Positions 54,243 through 61,910 of a stretch of DNA of 64,000 nucleotides are shown here, piece after piece (within the stretch, counting starts at the first letter, position 1; each line of letters opens with the position of its first letter). Below the pieces are notes generated by a model, which was not told where the DNA came from, did no database searches, and saw only the letters and a list, made by a program, of their open reading frames with translations. Made by a program: the position numbers and the translations under genes. Origin of the DNA: Candidatus Bandiella numerosa. GTDB lineage: Bacteria; Pseudomonadota; Alphaproteobacteria; Rickettsiales; Midichloriaceae. The stretch spans positions 1,240,001-1,304,000 of the forward strand of contig NZ_CP104164.1 of assembly GCF_029981845.1 (NCBI RefSeq), in the 5' to 3' direction.

Positions 54243-54577
54243 TCTTTTGTTTCACTTGGTGTTTGCATCATTAACGTAGGTCTATCATCAATGCTGTCGA
54301 CCTTAATTGTTAAAAATTTTATTATATCTTCACTGACTTTAAAATCATTTTCAATCTTATTCACTACTTCAGGTGATGCATTAAGCCCTAGAAAAATGTA
54401 ATGGCCTTTCTTATTTTTCTTTATTTCATAGGCCAAACTTCTAAGTCCCCAATACTCTTTTTTAACCACCTTACCGTTCATCTTTTCCACTAAATCCTTA
54501 TATTTGTCAGCAAGCTTGTGTACATCTTGAGCTGGCAAATCCTGTCTTATTATGAGAGTGCATTCATAAAATCTCAT
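54239..54577 (-). CDS. rpsF: Ribosomal protein bS6
   Basis: Small-subunit protein bS6: MRFYECTLIIRQDL, EYWGLRSLAYEIKKNKKGHY and FLGLNASPEVVNKIE are typical. It opens the run rpsF-rpsR-rplI-rpoZ-ccmD-ccmE-PAP2, in which genes overlap or nearly touch. The length of 112 residues is normal. Confidence 0.97.
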   Translation of the reverse strand: MRFYECTLIIRQDLPAQDVHKLADKYKDLVEKMNGKVVKKEYWGLRSLAYEIKKNKKGHYIFLGLNASPEVVNKIENDFKVSEDIIKFLTIKVDSIDDRPTLMMQTPSETKD

Positions 54578-54656
54578 TTATGCTCCAATAGTTGTTAAAT
54601 ATTTAAAGTTCACAAATATTGCACAAAACCATTATAACTGCAAGCTAATTATGAAT

Positions 54657-56135
54657 TTATGATAAAAATTTATCATAAAACAAACCTAAAAATAAAATAG
54701 CATTAACAATTAACATAATAAGCGAAAATTTTAAGATATCTAAAGAACTATCGTTATCTTTTTCCTTAGTACTTTTAATATCTATCATCTCCTTAATTTT
54801 GCTAATAAATTTCTCTTGTTGCTTTTTTAATTTTAAAATTTTGCCCTTTCTTCCTAAATTCTCTTTTGCCCAATTTTTTATCCATGGACTTGCTAATTTC
54901 CACATATTAATTTCAGGGTTAAGATTGTAACTAGTCCCCTCAATTGTCAAAATTGTTTTATGCAATAATAGTAATTCAGGATGAATTTTAACTGAAAATT
55001 TTCTACTAATTTCAAATAATTGTTTTAATAACCTACCAAGAGACATTTCTTCCAATGATTTCCCAATAATTGGCTCTCCAATACTTATGCATGCTAATTC
55101 AAATTTGTATTCTGATTGATCTTTTGGAACAAATCCTGTTTTGAAATGTAAATCTTTTATTTTCTCATATTCCTTGTTTAGAAATCCATAAACTACCTCA
55201 GCTACAAATGTCTTTAACTCATAATCTAAATAACAAACTATTCCAAAATCTACTAGAGCTATATCACCATTTTTCATTATTATTATGTTTCCGGGATGTA
55301 TATCAGCATGAAAAAATCCATCTCTACACGCTTGATTAAAAAATGTTACAGCTAATTTTTTGGTTATTTCTTCTAAATTATGTTTTGCATTTATCAATTC
55401 TTGTTTATCGCCAATTGACACACCATCTATCCATTCTGAGGTTAAGATATTTTTTGCAGTTAGCGACCAATGTATTTTTGGAATATATATACCCAAATCT
55501 CTTTTGCAATTTTCCTTAATTTTATTTGCCGCCGCTCCCTCAAGCCTTAAATCTAATTCAATTTCTGAGGCCTTTTTTAGGGTATTGATTATTTCATTGA
55601 TCTTGATTTTTTTTTTATTTTTAAAAAATATATTTAATACAGATGATGCTGATTGAATAAAATTTAAATTATTTAAGTATTTTTTTTTAATTTTTGGTCT
55701 TAGAATTTTAACAGCAACAACTTCACCTTTTTTTGTTACAGCTTTATGAACCTGCGCTATAGAAGCAGCAGCAATACTTTGATCATCAAAGGAAGAAAAC
55801 GCATCTTCAATATTTAAATTAAATTCCGATTTAAATATTTTCTTTACTTCATTAAAACTAAATGCTGGGAGCTTATCTTGTAATTTTGCTAATTTTGCTG
55901 TAATTTCTTCGCCCAGTACATCCGATCTAGTCGACATCACCTGCCCTAATTTTATAAAAGCAGGGCCCAGTTTTGGCAAAATTTTTGCCAATTTATTTCC
56001 TATTTCACCTTTTATTTTAGACCTTTTTGAAGCATCTTCACTTATTTTCAATAAAAATAGATACACACCTATATTGCTTTTAACCAGGATGAGTAATAGT
56101 TGAATGGAAAAATATATATTTTTAAAAATTTGCAT
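54657..56135 (-). CDS. ubiB: UbiB, ABC1/AarF-family atypical kinase of ubiquinone synthesis
   Basis: UbiB supports ubiquinone production as an atypical protein-kinase-like ATPase. The family's KxGQ motif (KLGQVMSTRSD), the A-rich loop AAASIAQVHKA, the VAVKILRP lysine and the DFGIVCYLD magnesium site are all present, with DIHPGN as the catalytic loop. One membrane segment lies at the C-terminal end. It starts 2 bp after petC ends and is probably co-transcribed. Confidence 0.94.
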   Translation of the reverse strand: MQIFKNIYFSIQLLLILVKSNIGVYLFLLKISEDASKRSKIKGEIGNKLAKILPKLGPAFIKLGQVMSTRSDVLGEEITAKLAKLQDKLPAFSFNEVKKIFKSEFNLNIEDAFSSFDDQSIAAASIAQVHKAVTKKGEVVAVKILRPKIKKKYLNNLNFIQSASSVLNIFFKNKKKIKINEIINTLKKASEIELDLRLEGAAANKIKENCKRDLGIYIPKIHWSLTAKNILTSEWIDGVSIGDKQELINAKHNLEEITKKLAVTFFNQACRDGFFHADIHPGNIIIMKNGDIALVDFGIVCYLDYELKTFVAEVVYGFLNKEYEKIKDLHFKTGFVPKDQSEYKFELACISIGEPIIGKSLEEMSLGRLLKQLFEISRKFSVKIHPELLLLHKTILTIEGTSYNLNPEINMWKLASPWIKNWAKENLGRKGKILKLKKQQEKFISKIKEMIDIKSTKEKDNDSSLDILKFSLIMLIVNAILFLGLFYDKFLS

Positions 56136-56137
56136 AT

Positions 56138-56917
56138 TTATTCAATTCTTTTCCAAATTCTTTTTTTAGCAATATAAAATAGTATTGTAAAAAATGATAA
56201 GAATATCAAAACTTTTATACCTAACGATTTTGATTCTTGCATTTCAGGTTCAGCAACCCATTGCAAAAAATTCACTATATCTTTAGCCATTTGATCAACA
56301 GTGGCTTTAGTTCCATCATCAAATTCTACTTGCCCTTCAGTATGAAGTGGCGGAGTCATAGCTAATTGCTCCCCTCCTGCCATAAAATATGGATTATAAT
56401 ACATATTTTCTCCCAGCTCAAAACCTGAAGGTGGATTACTATATCCAGTCAATAACGAATACACGTAATTAGCCCCATCATGCCTTGCCTTAATGATCAG
56501 CGATAAATCTAAGGGGTATGCTCCATTATTAGCAGCTCTTGCAGCTTTTTCATTTGGATATGGTCCTGGTATGATATCTGATAACCTGGCTGGTCTTTCG
56601 AACATCTCTCCTTCATCATTTGGCCCATCATTTACTTCATATTCAGAAGCTAAGGTCTTTATTTCCTCTTCACTAAATCCAATCTCCATTAAGTTTCTGA
56701 AGGCAACTCTTTTAATTGAATGACATGCAGAACAAACTTCTTTATATACCTTAAAGCCTCTTTGAATAGATTGTTTATCAAATTTACCAGTCATTCCATC
56801 AAACGACCATTTCATTTGTATTGGGTGCTTAGGTTCATCTGATGCATTTGATTCAATACAATTTACTTGTAGCAAAAGACTGATGCTAAAGGCAAATATC
56901 GCAAATTTTTTCATCAT
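56138..56917 (-). CDS. petC: Cytochrome c1 of the bc1 complex
   Basis: Heme c subunit of ubiquinol-cytochrome c reductase. I chose ATG 56917 because a signal peptide then starts directly (MMKKFAIFAFSISLLL). The heme site CSACH is at residues 62-66, PGPYPNEKAARAANNGAYP and DLSLIIKARHDG are family blocks, NPYFMAGGEQLAM holds the Met ligand, and a C-terminal membrane anchor follows. petA and petB are absent next to it; ubiB follows instead. Needs the Ccm system, of which ccmD and ccmE lie nearby. Confidence 0.96.
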   Translation of the reverse strand: MMKKFAIFAFSISLLLQVNCIESNASDEPKHPIQMKWSFDGMTGKFDKQSIQRGFKVYKEVCSACHSIKRVAFRNLMEIGFSEEEIKTLASEYEVNDGPNDEGEMFERPARLSDIIPGPYPNEKAARAANNGAYPLDLSLIIKARHDGANYVYSLLTGYSNPPSGFELGENMYYNPYFMAGGEQLAMTPPLHTEGQVEFDDGTKATVDQMAKDIVNFLQWVAEPEMQESKSLGIKVLIFLSFFTILFYIAKKRIWKRIE

Positions 56918-57247
56918 TGACGTGTTTATTAATTTTAAATCCTTTTGAAAAATCAATATATCAGTATTTATATCAAAAATGCACTTCTAACAAGTTTTAA
57001 ATGATGAGGTGCTCAAAGAGGTATCTTGGAATTAAGATAGGTATTAAAGGATGCTGGATTGAGGATATTTTATTGAAAGTTTTATAGAAAAATAGACCAT
57101 ATTTAACACTTTTCCTACTTACTTCAGTGGAATTTTATTATGAATATAATCCTATTAGCTTAAGTTATATATCATAAGCAAATTAATATATGGTAAAAAT
57201 GCAAAAAAATTGTAAATTTTACAAAAATTAGTGTAGGGTTTTAGTAA
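56918..57247. other. Non-coding stretch upstream of petC
   Basis: About 330 bp between the divergent petC and the 196-residue gene. Only a 28-codon frame from 57001 is visible, with no family similarity. Promoters for both sides are expected here, but none stands out. Confidence 0.4.
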
Positions 57248-57838
57248 GTGAACTTATTAAGTATCTACCTTATGCAGGAATACAATGATACTAGGAAAAT
57301 TGAAGACCTAGATCCAAGGGTACTTGCTGAAGCGATTGAGATAGCAAGAAAACTTCAAGCTAATGCTTCAGATGGTTCTATTATTTCCGAAGATATAACA
57401 AAGCATAAAGGCATTCTTGCCAAATTATTAGAATACTTGATATTGAATCAAAATAATCCAAATATGGATTTATCATTAATACAATTTTTGGAAAAAGCAC
57501 TGGGTATAACTAAATCAAAGAAAAAGGATAAGGATAAAGAACTGGAAGAAGAAAAAGAAGAGGAGTTATCAGAAGAACAGAAGAAAATAAGATATCAACA
57601 AATTATGTATGAAGCATACAAAATTCTGAATCCTGAAAGAATAGCTGGAGAAACAAGTTTGGAAAATTTTCTTAGCAATGTCATTACAAGGGGCATAGAA
57701 GTAGCTAGAGAATATGATGGAGCACAATATGAAAATAATTTTTCCAAAAAAGAAATACAGGACCTTGATTCAAACAAGGAAAGTTTTGTTGACAAACTAA
57801 AATCATCAGGTCACAAAGGTGCTGGAAGAGGTTTATAA
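57248..57838 (+). CDS. Unassigned charged protein, 196 residues
   Basis: I do not recognise this protein. GTG 57248 has AGGG at a suitable distance; ATG 57272 (MQEYNDTRKIEDLDP) is an alternative. No signal peptide or membrane segment. A run of Lys/Glu (about residues 93-118) probably forms a charged helix, and the C-terminus ends SSGHKGAGRGL, basic and Gly-rich. It stands alone upstream of tRNA-Asn. Confidence 0.65.
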   Translation: MNLLSIYLMQEYNDTRKIEDLDPRVLAEAIEIARKLQANASDGSIISEDITKHKGILAKLLEYLILNQNNPNMDLSLIQFLEKALGITKSKKKDKDKELEEEKEEELSEEQKKIRYQQIMYEAYKILNPERIAGETSLENFLSNVITRGIEVAREYDGAQYENNFSKKEIQDLDSNKESFVDKLKSSGHKGAGRGL

Positions 57839-57987
57839 AAATATCAGGACAAATATATGTTCTATAACAAAAAATCTGCTCCATATTTAAAATTATAAAA
57901 TCCCATAAAGTTGCAATGTGTACTTCAAAAAATAAAATTCTCCCTAGACTTTTTTAAAATACTATTATATATAACTTTATATGTCAT

Positions 57988-58062
57988 TCCTCGGTAGCTC
58001 AGTGGTAGAGCAAACGGCTGTTAACCGTTCGGTCGCTGGTTCGAATCCGGCCCGGGGAGCCA
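57988..58062 (+). tRNA. tRNA-Asn (anticodon GTT)
   Basis: Acceptor TCCTCGG/CCGGGGA, D arm GCTCAGTGGTAGAGC, anticodon loop CTGTTAA with GTT, T arm GTTCGAATC, discriminator G, encoded CCA (58060-58062). Confidence 0.97.
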
Positions 58063-58077
58063 CTAATCAGAGGTTTA

Positions 58078-58851
58078 ATGATTATTTGTTGGAATGTAAA
58101 TTCGATATTTTCTAGATTTGATCATCTTGTTAATGTAATAAAAGAGCATAATCCAAAGGTAATACTTTTGCAGGAAATAAAGTGCACCAAGGAAAAATTC
58201 CCTTATCAAGAATTGAGTGATTTAGGATATAATATTACAATTTTTGGACAAAAAACATACAATGGTGTTGCTATTTTAAGTAAGTATCCACCAGAAGATA
58301 TTATTGCAAAACTAGAAGGAATGGGAGAAAATCAGGAAGCTAGATATATAGAAAACACAATAGTTATAGAAAAAATATGCTATAAAATTATCTCAGTCTA
58401 CATACCTAATGGCTCTGAAGTGGGATCGGAAAAATTCGCCTATAAATTAGATTTTTTTCAAAAATTACATGCCAGATTAGAATACTTAATGAAATATGAA
58501 AAAAACATAATAATTGGCGGTGATTTTAATGTGGCACCTGAGGCAATCGATGTTTACGATCCGAAACGAGCAGAAGGGAAGTTATTGTTTAATATAGAAG
58601 AACGAAAATGCTTTAGAAAACTGTTAGAAATCGGGTTTATAGATACATTTAGAGAATTTAATAATAATGTCCAACAATTTAGTTGGTGGGATTATAGAGC
58701 TGGTAGTTGGCAACATAATAAAGGTATGAGAATTGATCACATTTTAGTCTCTCCAGCAGTAGCCGATAAGATAGCAAGATCTGGAGTACTTACTGAGACA
58801 AGAGGATGGAATAGACCATCTGATCATGCACCTATATACATCAATTTTTAA
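58078..58851 (+). CDS. xthA: Exodeoxyribonuclease III
   Basis: A DNA repair AP endonuclease/3'-5' exonuclease of the EEP fold. Catalytic motifs in order: WNVNSIFSRF, LLQEIKC, GGDFNVAPEAIDVYDP, MRIDHILVS and SDHAPI. The length of 257 residues is normal. It starts 15 bp after tRNA-Asn. Confidence 0.96.
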   Translation: MIICWNVNSIFSRFDHLVNVIKEHNPKVILLQEIKCTKEKFPYQELSDLGYNITIFGQKTYNGVAILSKYPPEDIIAKLEGMGENQEARYIENTIVIEKICYKIISVYIPNGSEVGSEKFAYKLDFFQKLHARLEYLMKYEKNIIIGGDFNVAPEAIDVYDPKRAEGKLLFNIEERKCFRKLLEIGFIDTFREFNNNVQQFSWWDYRAGSWQHNKGMRIDHILVSPAVADKIARSGVLTETRGWNRPSDHAPIYINF

Positions 58852-58858
58852 TGTCTAT

Positions 58859-58891
58859 ACCAATTACCTAAAATAACTTGATAGATAAATT
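58859..58891. repeat. 33-bp dispersed element, copy 2
   Basis: Exact reverse complement of 42631-42663. It lies 7 bp after the xthA stop. Relative to the upstream gene it has the same orientation as the copy after ribE, and is likewise followed by a T-run (58894-58901 region). Confidence 0.8.
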
Positions 58892-59257
58892 AGTATTTTT
58901 TTACTTATAGATACTATTTTCAACATACAATAAGTCACTTCTTTCGTTTTTATAAGAATTTTTCAACCCAAGATGCACCTCATTTCAACAATTATTCAAT
59001 AATTTTTTTATAATAATTTAACTTTTTTATTTATTTACTTCCCTAACACAATCAGCTTATTACAAAAGTTAAAATATTTAAAATTATCACGCTTTTCCTA
59101 ATATCTATCAAAATGACTAAACAAAAATAACCATCAATTTCCAACCTTAATTAGGAATATTAATAAATTACATAAATCAACTTTATCACGAAAAGTATTT
59201 GCATTTTATTTAAAATTTTGATTTGCTACTAATACTTGTTTAAATAACTAAAAAATT
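58892..59257. other. Non-coding stretch upstream of the symporter-kinase gene
   Basis: About 366 bp of very AT-rich DNA with no reading frame of note and no clear structure beyond the 33-bp element at its left end. It should hold the promoter of the symporter-kinase gene, but I cannot point to one. Confidence 0.4.
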
Positions 59258-61909
59258 ATGGGAAAATTACATCATATAGACCTAGTCGTAATTGTATTTT
59301 ATCTTTTGTTTATTACCGTATTGGGTTTATTGCAAGCTAAGAAGATTAAAAATATTGAACAGTATACTGTAGGCGATAGAAATTTCAGCACCTTTGCAAT
59401 TGTGGCAACAATGTTTGCTACATACATTTCTGCACAATATATATTAGGAAAAACAGGTAAAGTTTATGAACAAGGTTTACTTTTCATATTGCCGTTTTTT
59501 ATACAACCACTAGTTTGGATCACAACAAGCATGTACTTCAGCAAAAATCTTAAATATTTTAAAAATTCAATCTCCGTAGTTGATATAATGGAATCAGCAT
59601 ATAAAACAAGTGGTAAGTATGTAACAGCAATATCCTCGATCCTATTTTCAATAGCAGTACTAAGCGTTCAAACAACCGCTATTGCATATTTATTCCAACA
59701 TTTTCTTGGCCTTTCATACGAGGTAGGTGCATTTATTGGGATAGGAGTAGTAACATTATATTCATCACTTGGTGGAGTAAGATCTGTGATTATAACAGAT
59801 ATATTTCAATTTTTAATTTTCTTTTTTATAATCCCAATAGCTTGTGGCTATGCTTATTTTAAATCTGGAGGTTACTATGCCATTATCAGTAAAATTCCAG
59901 AAACTCACAAACAGGTAGATTTCACATTTGATAATATCAGATACATCACAAGTCTGGTTCTATTATTCTTGATGCCTTTTATTGAGGCATCCTATTGCCA
60001 AAGATTATTGATAGCAAGGGATTCAAAGCAAATAAAAAACTCACTAAGGGTTATATTTTTATGCGCCTTCTTATTAACATTTTCAGTATGTATAATAGGC
60101 CTGATCGTAAAATCTGAATTTCCAGATATAGATAGTAATTTATCATTTTACTATTTTATCGACTATTCATTAACGGATGGTCTAAAGGGATTAATTATAG
60201 TTGGACTTTTAGCAGTAATTCAATCATCTGCAGATTCGTGGATTAATACTTCAAGTTCAATTATTGCCAAAGATATTATTAAACCATTTCTTAACAAACC
60301 AAGTGATAAACAGCTAGTGTTAATAGCTAAATTATCTTCTTTATTAGTAGCTGTCTGCGCGGTAACAATTGCGTTAATTAGCAAACAAATTTTAGAGTTA
60401 ATATGGCTTGTAAACAACTTTAATTTTCCTGTGCTATTTGTTCCATTACTCTTAGCGTTAAAAAGGGTAAAAACCACAGAGTTTACTTTTATATTTTCTA
60501 CAACTATTGCTCTAATTTTTGTTTTAATTGGTAGATATTACACTGGTGAATTCGATATTGAAAGTTCGATGATTGGAGTTTTTGGAAGTGGATTGGGCTT
60601 TTATATAGCCCATCAATACCAAATTAAAAAAGGTATTATTGAAGTATCAAAAAATGAAGTGTTTAAAATTAATTTAAGACAATATATCAGTGATGCTCTT
60701 AACAACATCATTGATATTCAACATAAAATAACTTTTAACAAATCGTTATTATACATTATATCGCTGTTAATTATGTTCATTAACATCCCGGTACTTATAT
60801 TCGGTTATTCCTCATTTACTGATATTGCCAATATTATCACACAATTATTGCGATATGCTACATTATTTTTAAGTGTATTATTAATCTTGCACGAGCTGTT
60901 AAACGCTGACAAACATCCTATTTTATTGTGGCATTTACTTTTACTACTAGCTTTCCCCCTAACAAGTGCCTACATGCTCTTTGCGAGTAATTACACAATT
61001 ATCTGGGGATTAAATTACTGCATCTCAGCAATCGGATTATTCGTATTAACTAATCTATATTATGCTTGGATTTTAATAATTATCGGTACACTAATGGCTG
61101 TTATGCTCATTTTAGCATGTAAATTGTTATCCCAATCAGAAACTATACTTAATATTCAAATGGATACTGTATTTTTCCCACTGTACTCCTCAATCCTATT
61201 ATTAATAGTATTAATATTTATTGTATACTCTAAGTTTAGAGAGGAAAAAATAAAGCAACATTCTCTTGAAATTTTAGGTCGATCCCTGGCCCATGATGTT
61301 AGCGCACCACTGACGATTGGAATAACAATAAGTCATCTAATCAAAAATGCCCTAAAAAATAAAAAATTTGAATTAATCTCTGATTATGTTGATAATTTAG
61401 AGCAGTGTAATGCGCAAGCGATACAAGATATCGATATAATGTTAAGTAGCATAAAAGTGGATAATAATGTTAAACCTAAGGATTGGGGCACTTATTCATT
61501 AGATATGTGTATAATTGAAGCACTAAATAATTTTCAAATGACTAAAGATAGCAAACAAAGAATTAAATATATTAGTAAAAAAGATGGAGATTTTAAATTT
61601 ACTGGCTCACCAACATTGGTACGCCATATAATATTTAATTTGCTTAAAAATGCATTAAAATATGCTGGCCATGAGGCAGAAATAGAAATATACATCAAGA
61701 AAAATCAGTTGCATATAAAGGATAATGGTCACGGAATCGATAACAAAATTATGAAGCTATTATTTCAAAAAAACATTACAACTGATGGCTATGGAGTAGG
61801 ACTTAATTTTTGCAAACAGGCAATGCTCAAAATGCATGGAGACATTATATGTGAAAGCAAAAAGGGGGTTGGTACAGAATTTATTTTAAGCTTTAATAAC
61901 AGAAATTAG
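59258..61909 (+). CDS. Sodium/solute symporter-histidine kinase fusion protein
   Basis: An 883-residue membrane sensor kinase. Residues ~1-450 form an SSS-family transporter domain (GDRNFSTFAIVATMFATYIS, then SLGGVRSVIITDIFQF), as in CbrA- and CrbS-type kinases. A further block of about seven membrane segments spans ~500-655. The kinase core follows: phospho-acceptor His679 in LAHDVSAPLT, N box NLLKNALKYAG (near residue 796), DNGHGID, and GYGVGLNF. No PAS or receiver domain is present. The partner regulator is unknown; the only response regulator in the window is at 9913, about 50 kb away. Family members sense or couple to nutrient uptake, but the signal here is unknown. Confidence 0.9.
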   Translation: MGKLHHIDLVVIVFYLLFITVLGLLQAKKIKNIEQYTVGDRNFSTFAIVATMFATYISAQYILGKTGKVYEQGLLFILPFFIQPLVWITTSMYFSKNLKYFKNSISVVDIMESAYKTSGKYVTAISSILFSIAVLSVQTTAIAYLFQHFLGLSYEVGAFIGIGVVTLYSSLGGVRSVIITDIFQFLIFFFIIPIACGYAYFKSGGYYAIISKIPETHKQVDFTFDNIRYITSLVLLFLMPFIEASYCQRLLIARDSKQIKNSLRVIFLCAFLLTFSVCIIGLIVKSEFPDIDSNLSFYYFIDYSLTDGLKGLIIVGLLAVIQSSADSWINTSSSIIAKDIIKPFLNKPSDKQLVLIAKLSSLLVAVCAVTIALISKQILELIWLVNNFNFPVLFVPLLLALKRVKTTEFTFIFSTTIALIFVLIGRYYTGEFDIESSMIGVFGSGLGFYIAHQYQIKKGIIEVSKNEVFKINLRQYISDALNNIIDIQHKITFNKSLLYIISLLIMFINIPVLIFGYSSFTDIANIITQLLRYATLFLSVLLILHELLNADKHPILLWHLLLLLAFPLTSAYMLFASNYTIIWGLNYCISAIGLFVLTNLYYAWILIIIGTLMAVMLILACKLLSQSETILNIQMDTVFFPLYSSILLLIVLIFIVYSKFREEKIKQHSLEILGRSLAHDVSAPLTIGITISHLIKNALKNKKFELISDYVDNLEQCNAQAIQDIDIMLSSIKVDNNVKPKDWGTYSLDMCIIEALNNFQMTKDSKQRIKYISKKDGDFKFTGSPTLVRHIIFNLLKNALKYAGHEAEIEIYIKKNQLHIKDNGHGIDNKIMKLLFQKNITTDGYGVGLNFCKQAMLKMHGDIICESKKGVGTEFILSFNNRN

Positions 61910-61910
61910 G

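Noticed and set aside
57001..57087. 28-codon frame upstream of the 196-residue gene
   Set aside because: Too short, no ribosome binding site and no family similarity; treated as spacer.
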